Assembly: GCF_026343115.1 (NCBI RefSeq)
Contig: NZ_JAPEMC010000001.1
Location: forward strand, 3,224,001 to 3,288,000
Direction: 5' to 3'
From: Streptomyces sp. NBC_00102
Lineage (GTDB): Bacteria > Actinomycetota > Actinomycetes > Streptomycetales > Streptomycetaceae
DNA length: 64,000 bases
Every line of letters begins with the position of its first letter. Position 1 is the first letter of the stretch. The notes below the pieces were generated by a model. It did no database searches. It was not told where the DNA came from and worked only from the letters and a program-made list of their open reading frames with translations. The position numbers and the translations under genes were made by a program. This document shows, piece after piece, positions 41,073 to 52,536 of this stretch.

Positions 41073-41870
41073 ATGCTGCGCCGTCTCGCCCTCACCGCCC
41101 TCGTCTCGATCGCCGCGCTGTCCACCGCCGCCCCCCTCGCCTCGGCCGTGGGGCCGCTGCCCGTGCCCATCGAGGGGACGGGGCCCCTCCCGGTGTCCGA
41201 GCAGTCCGGGCCCGTCGTCTCCTCCGGGCCCGCGGGCTCCCCGTACAGCGGGATGCTCCGCCCCGCGCGCAAGGGCGCCGGTCCGGCCGAGGCTCGTGGC
41301 CCCCGTGACACGAACGCCCCCGCCCTCCCGGGCCGCAGCAACGCCGACGGACCGGGGGACACCACCGGCTTCACCACGCTCCCGGCGCCCGTCACCCTTC
41401 CCGCACCCACCACCGGCGCCGAGGCCGACACGACCACGCGGCTGACGGTGACCGTGCAGGGCTCCGGGAACACGGACTCCGGCACGTCCGCCGCCCCCGC
41501 CTCCGGCAAGACCGCCGCCGACTCCGCCTCTGGCAACCCCGGCTCCGCGAACGCCGTGGGTGACGGTTCGTACGAACTGACCTGCGCACCGGCCGACGGC
41601 ACCCGGTCGGGCACCCGGGCCGGGGGCGACCACCCGGACGCGCAGCGCGCCTGCGACCGGCTCGCGCAGGCGGAGGCGACCGGGGAGGACCTGTTCCGGC
41701 CCGTCGACAAGAACGCGATGTGCACGCAGATGTACGGCGGTCCGGCCACCGCGCGGATCACCGGGACCTGGCGCGGCCGGCCGGTCGACACGACGGTGAA
41801 CCGCAAGAACGGCTGCGAGATCGCCCGCTGGAACGCCCTGAGCCCGCTGCTCCCTGCCACCGGCGCGTAA
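41073..41870 (+). CDS. SSI-family (subtilisin inhibitor-like) secreted protein with long linker
   Basis: A 265-aa exported protein. A signal peptide (MLRRLALTALVSIAALSTAA ... ASA) is followed by about 130 residues rich in Pro, Gly, Ser and Thr. The SSI domain runs from about residue 168: GSYELTCAPADG, HPDAQRACDRLAQAEATGED, MCTQMYGGPATARITGTWRG and NGCEIARWNALSPLLP, with the four conserved Cys. Classical SSI is about 144 residues with precursor; this one is much longer. The reactive-loop part reads CTQMYGGP rather than SSI's CPMVYDP, so protease specificity may differ. Confidence 0.88.
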   Translation: MLRRLALTALVSIAALSTAAPLASAVGPLPVPIEGTGPLPVSEQSGPVVSSGPAGSPYSGMLRPARKGAGPAEARGPRDTNAPALPGRSNADGPGDTTGFTTLPAPVTLPAPTTGAEADTTTRLTVTVQGSGNTDSGTSAAPASGKTAADSASGNPGSANAVGDGSYELTCAPADGTRSGTRAGGDHPDAQRACDRLAQAEATGEDLFRPVDKNAMCTQMYGGPATARITGTWRGRPVDTTVNRKNGCEIARWNALSPLLPATGA

Positions 41871-41990
41871 ACCCGAAAGGAACCGGGGCAAATGACCCGA
41901 GAAGGGATCCGGCAGGAGCCGGAGCGGTCCCCAGCACCCGGCCAGTAGGCCGAATGGGGCTTTTCCCGGGCCCTCTCCCGGGCCCCCGGC

Positions 41991-42022
41991 GTACGGCTCC
42001 GTCCAGACCCCCGGAGCCGTAC
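41991..42022 (+). terminator. Hairpin terminator after the SSI-like gene
   Basis: Arms GTACGGCTCCG (41991-42001) and CGGAGCCGTAC (42012-42022) pair perfectly. The remaining DNA up to 42215 shows no gene; it ends with GGGAGGAAGC before the next GTG start. Confidence 0.65.
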
Positions 42023-42215
42023 GTACGGGGCGCGTTGGGGCGTTTGAGGGCCTTGGCCGCGCACCGGTTGTACAGAAGCTCGACGAGAGCTCCCCCTCAT
42101 CCACCGTTCCTGCCCGCTCCGCTGCCCGTAGACTCCTCCCGTGACAGCCTGTGGCCCGAGGGGCAAGATGGGGACCCGGGCCGGCAAGGTGCGGTAAACA
42201 GGGAGGAAGCGCGTC

Positions 42216-45200
42216 GTGAGCAGCAGGCCATCCCGAGGCACTGCTCGCCTCGCAGCCATACTCGACGCCCTCCCTGACGGGCTGCTGCTCGTCAATGCCA
42301 ACGGCACGGTCGTCAACGCCAACACCATCGCGCTCGAGATGTTCGAGGCGCCCGGTACCGGCCTCGTGGGACGCGGACTCCTCGATCTGCTCGCCGAGTT
42401 CGACTCGCGGCTGATCCCCGGGTCGATGCGCCGGCCGGACTCGGCCGACTCCCGGGGCAGGACCAAGCCGACGCGCATGATCGCGCGCCGGACGGACGGC
42501 CACGAGTTCCCCGTCGAGGTCACCAGCGCGAGCCTGGACAGCGGACAGGCCGCCTACAACGACTTCCCGACCTCGTCCTTCACCGGTGACGAGCTGCTGA
42601 TGCTCGTCGTGCGGGACCTCTCCGGCACTGTCGACACCGAGGCCGAGCTGGCCCGTTCGCAGCGGCAGACCGAGATGATCCTGCGGGCCGCCTCCGAGGG
42701 CGTGGTCGGTACGGACACGGACGGCAGGGTCGTCCTGGTCAACCCGGCCGCCGCGCAGATCCTGGGCTTCCGCGCCAGCGACCTGGGCGGCAAGGAGCTG
42801 CACCCGCTGATCCTGCACTCACGCGCGGAGGGCGAGCCGTTCCCGTACGAGGAGTCGCCGCTCGCCGACACCCTGCGCTCCGGGCGCAAGCACCGGGTGC
42901 GCGGGCAGGTGCTCTGGTCCAAGAGCGGTGTGCGGGTCCCGGTGGACCTGACGACCGCTCCGGTCCGGGACGGCGACCAGCTGGTCGGCGCGGTGATGAC
43001 CTTCACCGACCGCAGGCCGTACGAGGAGCAGACCGAACAGCACACGACCGAGGTCGCCGAGCTGACGGAGAAGCACGCCGCCGAGATCGCCGCGTTGACG
43101 GAGAAGCACACCGCACAGATCGCGGAGCTGACCGAGAGCCACACCGCGGAGGTCACCGAACTCACCGAGAGCCACGCCACCGAGGTCACCGGCCTCACCG
43201 AAGGCCACGCCTCCGAGATCGCCGACCGCACCGAGCGGTACGCCTCCGAGCTGGAGGAGCAGGCCGACCACATCGCCCTGCTCGGGGCGCAGCACGCGCA
43301 GCTGACGGCCGTTCTCGGCGAGTCGCTGCGCGGGCCGCTGGAGGAGCTGCGGGGCGAACTCGCCACCCTCGCCTCCGACCCGGCCGGCCAGCTCTGGCCC
43401 GAGGCGAACCAGATCCTGCACCACCTGGCCGCCGGGTACGCCCGGATGACCACGCTGGTCGACAACGTCCTCGGCTACCAGCGCCTGGACTTCGGCACGG
43501 AGGCGCTCGACAAGGCTCCGGCGCCGATCGACGCCGTCGTGACGGCGGGCATCGACGGTGCGGTCGAGCTGATCGGCCCGGGGCGCGCGCAGTTCGCGGT
43601 GCACGCTCCGCCGATCGAGGCCGAGGTCGACGCCCGCAGGCTGGCGACCGCGCTGGCCCACCTGGTCGCGGACGTGGCCGGGATCGACTCCACCGGCAAG
43701 ACCCGGATCGCTTCCGGCGGCGGCTACCTCGACTCGACCGTCGTGGTGGCCGCGGCGCAGCGCGGGGACGTCGTACGGATCGAGGTGCGCGGCCCGTTCG
43801 CCGGTGGCGACCCGGTGCACACGCCTATCGTGCGCGGGATCGTGCGGGCGCACGGCGGGGTGCTCCAGACCCATGAGATGCCCGGCATGGCGGGCAGCGC
43901 GTACGTGCTCGAGGTACCGCTGGGCGCGGGCTCCGGCACGATCCAGCAGCAGCCCCAGCAGCAGGTCCGGGCCGCCGTACCGGAGCAGGCCGCGCAGCCG
44001 CAGCAGGAGGTCGCGGCCTTCGAGGCCGTCGGCGCCCCCGCCGTGGTCAGCGGTGGCCGGCGCAGGGCCCGCAGGTCGTCGACGGACGCGTTCCTCGAGA
44101 GCGCGACGAGCCCGGAGGGACCGGAGAGCCTCGCGGGTGCCGAGGGCGCGGTGCCGGCGGGGACGTCCGGCGCGGGCGTCCCGGTGGACCCGTCCGACGG
44201 GGCCGGCGCGACCGGACGGCGTCGGGCGCGGCGCGGGCCGGCGGCGGTGGAGGAGGAGCAGGTGCCCGAGGCGCGGGCGCCGCAGGCGAGCGAGGGTTCC
44301 GGCCGCAGGCGCGGCCGTCCCAGCCCGGCGGAGACCGCTCCGGTCCCGGCGCAGGCAGGTCCGGCTCAGCAGCCCGTACCCGCATCGCAGCCCGTACCGG
44401 CTCCGCAGTCCGTACCCGTCCCCGCGCAGGGCGGTCCTCAGCAGCTCCCGGCCGCGCAGGCGCGTCCGCGCGGTGCCGGGCAGGCTCTGGCGCTCCCGGC
44501 GGCCGGTCACGCCGCCTCGGAGGGTTCCGTCGTGACGGCGGCCGAGGGTGCCCTGGGCGCGGGCCGTCCGCAGCGCGGGCAGACCGTGCCCCCGCAGGGC
44601 GTTCCGGCGGGCCCGCAGCAACCGGGCGCACAGGCGACGGGCCCGCAGGTTCCGGGGCAGCAGGTTCCGGGGCAGCAGGGGCAGCCGGTGCGGCCGGAGG
44701 GCGCGGGCCGTCCGGCGCTGCCGGTGCGGTCGCCCGTGGTGCACGACGAGGGCGCTCCGCAGCCCGAGGCGCTCGCGCCGGAACTCCAGCCCGCGGGCCG
44801 TCGCGCCCGGCGTGCGCTGGCCGCCGCGCAGGAGCGGCTGGCCGCGGAGAACGCGGGCCCGCGCACCCCGTTCGCGCTGGGGCCCGCCGACGCGGACCGG
44901 CCCGAGCCCGAGCCCGGGGCCGTGGCGGACCGGCACGACGCCACCGCCATGGGTCCGGACGAGGACCACACGCCTCCGCAGCCGCACCCCGTGTCCGCCG
45001 CCCCGTCCGGCCGCCGCCGGGCCCGTCCCGCCGAGGCGGCGGGTTCGCCGGAGAGCTGGTCGCGGGTCGACTCGACCGGCCGCGCCGGGGCCCCCGGCGC
45101 CGAGGACGACGAGGACCTCGCGGACGAGGCGCCGCAGCCCGCGCTCGCGTACGCCGCGCGTGTCCGGGACGGAGCCGGTGCGAGTGACGGCCCCGCGCAC

Positions 45201-46523
45201 CCGGCCGGGGCTCCCGCGGTGCCGCTGCCGCCCGCCGCCGTAGCGCCCGTACCGCCCGCGGCACCGCAGGCAGCCGCGCGGCCCGCCGGGCCCGGGGCGG
45301 TGGCCGGCGACGCCGGGCCCACCGCACACGCGACCGGCAGCACCCCGGTGCCGCCCGCCGCGGTGCCCGCGGCCCGCAGGCAGCCGCTGCCCGCCGAGCT
45401 GCCGATGCCCGGTGGCTCGGACACCCAGGGGCGGGCCTTCAGCGTGCGGACGCTCGGTCAGGGCGTACCGCTCGTGCAGCACCTGGGCCACCAGCAGAAC
45501 CAGACGCTCGGCGCGGCCGGCCGGCGCCGCAAGCTGTCCGCGCCCCCCGGGGCCGAGGCTCCGGCGCCCGCCGCCGCCCCGCAGGGCCTTCCGCAGGCTC
45601 CGGCCGCGCAGCCCGTTCGGCCCGGCCCCGGTGCGACGGCCTCGGCCACCGGGCAGCTCATGGCGCCGGTCCCCGAAGGGCGTTCGTACGCCATAGGAGC
45701 ACCCGACGAGGGTGCCGAGGGTCCCGAGCCGCTGGACGGTCCGGGCGGTGCGGTCGAGATCGCCAACCGTCCGCAGCCGGTGCCGGTCGACGACGAGCTG
45801 CCCCCGGAGCCGCTGGACAACCCGCGGCGGCTGCTGGTCTGGCCCGCGCCCGACGTGTCGACGCAGGCGGCGCTCAGCGACCGGGGTTACCGGCCGGTGA
45901 TCGTGCACTCCCGCGAGGAGGTGGACGCGCAGATCGCCGCGTTCCCCGCCGCGCTCTTCGTGGACCCGCTGACCGGGCCCATCACGCGTACCGCCCTCCA
46001 GTCGCTGCGTCAGGCGGCGGTGGCGGCCGAGGTGCCGGTGCTGGTCACGGCGGGTCTGGGGCAGGCGAGCCGGGACACCGCGTACGGCGCCGACCCGGCT
46101 GTCCTCCTCAAGGCACTCGCCCCGCGCGACAGCGAGCAGCACCCGCCCCGGGTCCTCGTCATCGAGGAGCGCGAGGAGATCGCGACGGCGCTCGCGCAGA
46201 CCCTGGAGCGGCGGGGGATGCAGACCCTCCGGGCGTCCACCGACAGCGAGGCGGTCGACCTGGCCGCGCGGATGCGGCCGAACCTGGTGGTGATGGACCT
46301 GATGCAGGTACGTCGCCGGCGGGCCGGGATCATCGACTGGCTGCGGGCCAACGGGCGCCTGAACCGCACCCCGCTGGTCGTCTACACCTCGGCCGGACTG
46401 GACGGGCCCGAGCTGGAGCTGCTGGGCTCCGGCGAGACCGCGCTCTTCCTGGCCGAACGCTCCACCAGCGACGAGGTGCAGTCCCGGATCGTCGATCTGC
46501 TGGCGAAGATAGGGACCAACTGA
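42216..46523 (+). CDS. Giant PAS/coiled-coil/pseudo-kinase/receiver-like signalling protein
   Basis: A 1,435-aa cytoplasmic protein. PAS 1 (about 1-130: AAILDALPDGLLLVNANGTV) and PAS 2 (about 145-270: MILRAASEGVVGTDTDGRVV) come first. Then follow six 11-residue coiled-coil repeats (ELTEKHAAEIA and similar, about 275-350), a degenerate dimerisation/ATPase-like part without clear N or G boxes (about 365-570), and roughly 600 residues of Pro/Ala/Gln-rich linker. The C-terminus has two receiver-like folds. The last one keeps the central Asp (LVVMDLMQVRRRR) but has Glu-Glu in the acidic pocket and lacks the conserved Lys (LFLAERS). It is probably a scaffold or pseudo-hybrid kinase. The GTG start has GGGAGGAAGC. 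Confidence 0.85.
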   Translation: MSSRPSRGTARLAAILDALPDGLLLVNANGTVVNANTIALEMFEAPGTGLVGRGLLDLLAEFDSRLIPGSMRRPDSADSRGRTKPTRMIARRTDGHEFPVEVTSASLDSGQAAYNDFPTSSFTGDELLMLVVRDLSGTVDTEAELARSQRQTEMILRAASEGVVGTDTDGRVVLVNPAAAQILGFRASDLGGKELHPLILHSRAEGEPFPYEESPLADTLRSGRKHRVRGQVLWSKSGVRVPVDLTTAPVRDGDQLVGAVMTFTDRRPYEEQTEQHTTEVAELTEKHAAEIAALTEKHTAQIAELTESHTAEVTELTESHATEVTGLTEGHASEIADRTERYASELEEQADHIALLGAQHAQLTAVLGESLRGPLEELRGELATLASDPAGQLWPEANQILHHLAAGYARMTTLVDNVLGYQRLDFGTEALDKAPAPIDAVVTAGIDGAVELIGPGRAQFAVHAPPIEAEVDARRLATALAHLVADVAGIDSTGKTRIASGGGYLDSTVVVAAAQRGDVVRIEVRGPFAGGDPVHTPIVRGIVRAHGGVLQTHEMPGMAGSAYVLEVPLGAGSGTIQQQPQQQVRAAVPEQAAQPQQEVAAFEAVGAPAVVSGGRRRARRSSTDAFLESATSPEGPESLAGAEGAVPAGTSGAGVPVDPSDGAGATGRRRARRGPAAVEEEQVPEARAPQASEGSGRRRGRPSPAETAPVPAQAGPAQQPVPASQPVPAPQSVPVPAQGGPQQLPAAQARPRGAGQALALPAAGHAASEGSVVTAAEGALGAGRPQRGQTVPPQGVPAGPQQPGAQATGPQVPGQQVPGQQGQPVRPEGAGRPALPVRSPVVHDEGAPQPEALAPELQPAGRRARRALAAAQERLAAENAGPRTPFALGPADADRPEPEPGAVADRHDATAMGPDEDHTPPQPHPVSAAPSGRRRARPAEAAGSPESWSRVDSTGRAGAPGAEDDEDLADEAPQPALAYAARVRDGAGASDGPAHPAGAPAVPLPPAAVAPVPPAAPQAAARPAGPGAVAGDAGPTAHATGSTPVPPAAVPAARRQPLPAELPMPGGSDTQGRAFSVRTLGQGVPLVQHLGHQQNQTLGAAGRRRKLSAPPGAEAPAPAAAPQGLPQAPAAQPVRPGPGATASATGQLMAPVPEGRSYAIGAPDEGAEGPEPLDGPGGAVEIANRPQPVPVDDELPPEPLDNPRRLLVWPAPDVSTQAALSDRGYRPVIVHSREEVDAQIAAFPAALFVDPLTGPITRTALQSLRQAAVAAEVPVLVTAGLGQASRDTAYGADPAVLLKALAPRDSEQHPPRVLVIEEREEIATALAQTLERRGMQTLRASTDSEAVDLAARMRPNLVVMDLMQVRRRRAGIIDWLRANGRLNRTPLVVYTSAGLDGPELELLGSGETALFLAERSTSDEVQSRIVDLLAKIGTN

Positions 46524-46538
46524 GTCCGGGCACGGAGT

Positions 46539-46570
46539 GAAGGGCGGTACGGATCTCCGTACCGCCCTTC
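46539..46570. terminator. Bidirectional hairpin between convergent genes
   Basis: A perfect 15-bp inverted repeat (46539-46553, 46556-46570), 16 bp behind the PAS protein stop and facing the convergent acyl-CoA ligase. Confidence 0.85.
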
Positions 46571-46601
46571 ATCGTGAGCCCCGCAGGCGGCGCACGTCGG
46601 G

Positions 46602-48251
<1,650 letters not shown>

Positions 48252-48397
48252 GGCGTCCTCCCGGAGGCGCTACGCGGCAGTAGGGTTCCGCTGATTCTGC
48301 GCACATACCGCGCGGTATGTCACTACTCCCGGCCCTCCCAATCGGAACGCGCCACCGGCGGACCGCCGGTGGCGGGAGCGCACCACCGGTGCCGTGA

Positions 48398-48955
48398 TCA
48401 GTGCGCGGGAGTCAGCTCCGGGTCCTCACGGAGCTTGCGCAGCGCCCGGGAGACGGCGCTCTTCACCGTGCCGACGGACACCCCGAGCACCTCGGCGGTC
48501 TGCACCTCGCTGAGGTCCTCGTAGTACCGCAGCACGACCATGGCCCGCTGGCGGTCGGGCAGTCTGAGGACGGCCCGCCACATCGCGTCGTGGAGCGACT
48601 GGTGTTCGGCGGGATCGGGGGCCGGAGCGGTCTCCGGCTCGGGCAGGTCGTCACAGGCGTACTCGTCGACCTTGCGTTTGCGCCACTGCGAGGTACGCGT
48701 GTTCACCAGGGCGCGACGGACGTACCCGTCCAGGGCCCCGTGGTCCTCGATCCGTTCCCAGGCCGCATAGGTCTTGGTCAGGGCGGTCTGGAGCAGGTCC
48801 TCGGCATCGCTCGGGTTCGCGGTGAGCGAGCGCGCGGTGCGCAGCAGCACGGGCCCGCGCGCCCGGACGTACGAGGAGAACGACGGGTAGGGCGGGGTGT
48901 GCCCGGCGGCGGCAGCGGGGTGCCTGAGGGCGCCCGTACAGACTGGCGTGGTCAT
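48398..48955 (-). CDS. SigE-family ECF RNA polymerase sigma factor
   Basis: A 185-aa factor. Region 2: FSSYVRARGPVLLRTARSLT with NPSDAEDLLQTALTKTYAAW. Region 4: LPDRQRAMVVLRYYEDLSEV and QTAEVLGVSVGTVKSAVSRA. The pattern fits the actinobacterial SigE family (often with 'DLLQTALTKTY'). ATG at 48955 with GGAGAG. No anti-sigma gene is adjacent. Confidence 0.92.
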   Translation of the reverse strand: MTTPVCTGALRHPAAAAGHTPPYPSFSSYVRARGPVLLRTARSLTANPSDAEDLLQTALTKTYAAWERIEDHGALDGYVRRALVNTRTSQWRKRKVDEYACDDLPEPETAPAPDPAEHQSLHDAMWRAVLRLPDRQRAMVVLRYYEDLSEVQTAEVLGVSVGTVKSAVSRALRKLREDPELTPAH

Positions 48956-49260
48956 CTCTCCAACCTAGGAGCGCGGGCCGGACGACGGATCGGCCCCAGG
49001 TCCCGATGGCGCGTCCGCCTCAGGGTGTAGGCGCCGGGAGGCGTCCACCTCCTGGGGGTGGAGGACGCGGCGGGCCGGGGTCGGGGTCCGCTTCACCGGA
49101 CGGGCGGGCCCGGAGGCACCGAGAACGCGAACGGCCCGCGCGGGGCACCGGAGTGCTCGCGCGGGCCGGCCCGATCCAGACGAAAGGCCCCGGGAGACCC
49201 CTCACGGGTGGCGGGGCCGCCCCTCGGGCCTGGGATCCGAAGTCCTCGGCCCCGGCGTCC
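48956..49260. other. Noncoding stretch between the sigma factor and the GH115 gene
   Basis: About 300 GC-rich bases with no supported gene. It must contain the sigma-factor promoter and the end of the GH115 transcript. Weak pairing between GGCCCCG (about 49185) and CGGGGCC (about 49211) could be a terminator. Confidence 0.4.
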
Positions 49261-52200
49261 TCAGCCGAGCCGCAGGCTCTCCGGCGGGCCGAGGTAGACC
49301 GGCCGCAGGCCGCCGGTGTCGACCACCAGCTTCTGGAGCACCACCGTCGGGTCGATCATCCAGAACTTCAGCGTGTGCTGCCCCTGCCGGGTGATGACGT
49401 GGCGGGTGGCGGTGCGGTTGACGTTGTCGGAAGTGCCGCGCGCCCACTGCGGGTTCATGGTGCCGTCGTCGCCGCCGGTGACCGCCGTGACGTTCACCGT
49501 GGTCGGTACTTCCTCGTCGAAGGAGACCGCGTACTTCAGGCCGTCGCCCGAGAGCGGGTTGTTCCTCGGGGAGAGGTAGGCCCAGACCGTGACCGGTCCG
49601 GTGGTGAAGAGGCTCAGCGTGTACTCCAGCCGGGGCCCGCGGCCCGCCGACTGCCGGGCCGCCGTCACCGGGAAGGGCTCCATGCCGCCCGCCGTGCGGC
49701 CCACGTCGGGCAGGTGGCGCCAGTCCACCGAACCGCTGCCGAGCGCGCGGCTGTAGTGCTCGGCCTCCATCGACACGTATCCGCCGGCCTCCACGAACCC
49801 CTTGAGGCCCGACTTCGGCGTCTTGGGACGGTCGACCACGGCGGTCACGACGACGCTCGCCCCGCCGGGGCCGCTCACCGTCACCGGTATCCGGCTGACG
49901 CCCTGCGGCGCCCGCTTCCAGTCGACCCGCAGGGTGACCCGGGTCTGAGTGGTGACCCGCCCGCGCGGCCGGTCCACCACCAGCCAGGACTCACCCGTGG
50001 TGATCCGGTATTCGAAGGACTCCTGACCCCGGTTGAACACGTCGAGGTACGGGTCGGGGCCGTTGGCGTACGGGGAGAACACGGGCAGCTCCGCCCCGCC
50101 CGCGCCGCCGCCCGGCCACCAGTCCTCGCTGCCCTCGACGGCCACGCCCATCTCGGCCGCCCGGGGCAGCTCGATGCGCTTGAGCGCCGGGTAGATCTCG
50201 TCGGTGAGCGCCACGTTGTTCAGCTCGGGCTGCTGCCAGGGGGCGTTGGGGCCGTACCGGTCGACGTCTCCGTATCCGATGTGCGGCTGGTTCTGGAAAC
50301 CCTCCCACTTGCCTTCCGCCACCTGGGTGTTGAACCTCTTCGACAGGGCGAAGTCGTCCGCCAGGTGGGCCTCGGCCCTGGTGGCCAGCTCGTTGGTCAG
50401 GGCTCGGCCCTGGTCCGCGTAGAAGAGGTTGGTGAACTGCGCCTCACGCAGCTCGTAGACGTTCGCGGTGGCCTCGACCTCGTACCCGACGAGCTCGAAC
50501 CAGGCGTCCTGCGAGGAGGTGGGCAGGCGCTCGCCGACCTCGCGGGACTTCGCCGCGAGGGCCCGCCAGCGGTCGGTGACCCACTCCAGCTCGCGGTGGT
50601 CGACCAGGCTGAACGGGGTCGCCCGGTCGTCGTAGACGATCGCCGAGGAGTCGGTGGCCGGGTTCTTGGCGGGGTCGAGGGTGATGCGGCGGTTCAGCAG
50701 TTCCGGCTTGCGGATCTGCTGGAGGTGCGCGTACTCGGAGAGGACCTCGGCGATCCGCTCGGCCTGCTTCTCGCCGAAGTGGAGCCGTGCGTAGGCGCGT
50801 TCCCATTCGGGGATGTCGCCGAGGTCCCAGCGCGCCGGGCTCCAGGCGTACTCCAGGAAGAACTGTGTGGCGAGCTCGTTGCCCTTGAGGTCACCGACGT
50901 TGGTGACCCAGAGGTCGTGGTTCCCGTACGTGTAGGACTGGTTGAGCTGGTCCCACATGTTCGGCAGCGACGTGGTGTCCACCCACTTGTAGTTGCGGCC
51001 GACGCCCACGTAGTCGAAGTGGTAGTAGAGGCCGTAGCCGCCGGTGCGGTCGTCGGTGGCGAGCTGGGGAAGCTTGCGGACGTTGCCCCAGTTGTCGTCG
51101 GTGAGCACCACCGTGACGTCGTCGGGGACGCGCAGCCCCCGGTCCCAGTAGCGCTGCACCTCCTTGTAGAGGGTCCACACCTGCGGGACGGACTTCTCGT
51201 CGCCGGTGATGTCGGCGATGATGGCGCGCTGGCTCGCGATGATCTCGCTCATCAGCTCGATCGCGTCGCCGTCGGGCAGGCTGGTGTCGCCGTTGCCGCG
51301 CATGCCGAGGGTGACCACGCCCTCGAAGTCCTGCTCCTTCATGCGGCGGATTCCGTCGGCCCAGTACGCCTTGAGCGCTTCGGAGTTGCGCCGGAAGGAC
51401 CACTCGCCGGTACCGCCGTAGGGGTCGTGGCCGGGTGTGGTGATGTTGCCCGCGGCGTCGCGTACGGCGGCCACCGCGTGCCGGTTCCACTCCTCGATGC
51501 CGCGCATCATGGGGGCCTCGTGCGAGGTGCCCATGACGATCCCGTACGCCGTCGCGGTGGCGTGGTTCAGCGGGTCGTCCTCGGCGAAGGCCCGGCCCCA
51601 GACCGCCGGCCAGAGGTAGTTGGCCTTGAGGCGGAGCAGCACCTCGAAGATCCGGGCCCAGAAGTCCGCGTTGAGCCCGCCCTCGTAGCCGGGCGCCTTG
51701 CCGGGGCCGAAGAACTTGGGCGCCCAGGTGCCGAGCGAGGGGTTCTCGTCGTTGATGAAGATGCCGCGGTACTTCACCGCGGGGGTGCCCTGGGTGTGGC
51801 GGCCGGGCCGGACGTGGATCTGGTCGCGGTGGACCGGCACCACGTCGTCCCACCAGTACCAGGGGGAGACCCCGATGCCCCGGGAGACGTCGTACGCGCC
51901 GAAGATCGTGCCGCGCTGGTCGCTGCCGGCGATCACGAACGCCCGGTCCACGCCGGGCATCGGGCGCTCGACGATCGTCTGCAGGGACGTCTCCCACTTG
52001 CCCGCGATCCCGCTCACGTCGAGCTTGCCCGCGTCCACCAGCGCGTCGATCAGCGGGCTGCGGCCGATGGTGCCGACGATCGCGATCTCCCGCTGCCCGG
52101 CACCCGCCTTCCGCACCACGGCCGGGCGCACCCCGGTGACCCGCTCGATGTCGGACTGCAGATCGCCGACGGCACGGATGACACCCGCGTGGTCCGCGCC

Positions 52201-52536
52201 GCTGACGACGAGGGGAACGGCGCGGCCCGCCTTCACCAGGGTGAACCCGCCGGACACCGCGCCGAACGAGATGTACGCCCCGGAGTCGGTGGCCCGGCCC
52301 GCGGCACCCCGCGCACCGCCGGAGCCCTGCGTACCGCCGGAGGCGAGCGGGGCGGCCACGGCGGGCGCCGCACCACCGAGGGAGAGGAGCGGGGAGGCGA
52401 GGGCGCTCAGGCCCAGGCCGAGCGCGAGTACGGACCGACGGCTGGCAGGGCCCGACGCGGACACGTCCGAATCGCCGGACAGACGGGGACCCTCCTGCGA
52501 GTCCGGAATCTGTGGGCCCGGAATCTGTGATTCCAC
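49261..52536 (-). CDS. Secreted glycosyl hydrolase family 115 (xylan alpha-glucuronidase-like)
   Basis: A 1,091-aa protein. A twin-arginine-type signal (SRRSVLALGLGLSALASPLL ... AVAAP, after a 30-residue head) indicates export. The body fits GH115: an N-terminal domain (DLQSDIERVTGVRPAVVRKA), the catalytic barrel with VKYRGIFINDENPSLGTWAP, NYLWPAVWGRAF, GTSHEAPMMRGIEEWNRH and VVLTDDNWGNVRKLP, and a C-terminal beta domain. GH115 enzymes remove glucuronic acid side chains from xylan. GTG at 52536 follows CGGAGGT. Streptomycetes use such enzymes on plant hemicellulose. Confidence 0.93.
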   Translation of the reverse strand: MESQIPGPQIPDSQEGPRLSGDSDVSASGPASRRSVLALGLGLSALASPLLSLGGAAPAVAAPLASGGTQGSGGARGAAGRATDSGAYISFGAVSGGFTLVKAGRAVPLVVSGADHAGVIRAVGDLQSDIERVTGVRPAVVRKAGAGQREIAIVGTIGRSPLIDALVDAGKLDVSGIAGKWETSLQTIVERPMPGVDRAFVIAGSDQRGTIFGAYDVSRGIGVSPWYWWDDVVPVHRDQIHVRPGRHTQGTPAVKYRGIFINDENPSLGTWAPKFFGPGKAPGYEGGLNADFWARIFEVLLRLKANYLWPAVWGRAFAEDDPLNHATATAYGIVMGTSHEAPMMRGIEEWNRHAVAAVRDAAGNITTPGHDPYGGTGEWSFRRNSEALKAYWADGIRRMKEQDFEGVVTLGMRGNGDTSLPDGDAIELMSEIIASQRAIIADITGDEKSVPQVWTLYKEVQRYWDRGLRVPDDVTVVLTDDNWGNVRKLPQLATDDRTGGYGLYYHFDYVGVGRNYKWVDTTSLPNMWDQLNQSYTYGNHDLWVTNVGDLKGNELATQFFLEYAWSPARWDLGDIPEWERAYARLHFGEKQAERIAEVLSEYAHLQQIRKPELLNRRITLDPAKNPATDSSAIVYDDRATPFSLVDHRELEWVTDRWRALAAKSREVGERLPTSSQDAWFELVGYEVEATANVYELREAQFTNLFYADQGRALTNELATRAEAHLADDFALSKRFNTQVAEGKWEGFQNQPHIGYGDVDRYGPNAPWQQPELNNVALTDEIYPALKRIELPRAAEMGVAVEGSEDWWPGGGAGGAELPVFSPYANGPDPYLDVFNRGQESFEYRITTGESWLVVDRPRGRVTTQTRVTLRVDWKRAPQGVSRIPVTVSGPGGASVVVTAVVDRPKTPKSGLKGFVEAGGYVSMEAEHYSRALGSGSVDWRHLPDVGRTAGGMEPFPVTAARQSAGRGPRLEYTLSLFTTGPVTVWAYLSPRNNPLSGDGLKYAVSFDEEVPTTVNVTAVTGGDDGTMNPQWARGTSDNVNRTATRHVITRQGQHTLKFWMIDPTVVLQKLVVDTGGLRPVYLGPPESLRLG

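Noticed and set aside
42819-46142. Minus-strand open frame of 1,107 codons opposite the PAS protein
   Set aside because: Antisense shadow; Arg/Gly-rich low-complexity product without domains.
49006-52530. Plus-strand open frame of 1,174 codons opposite the GH115 gene
   Set aside because: Antisense shadow; the GH115 frame on the other strand has clear family motifs and a signal peptide.
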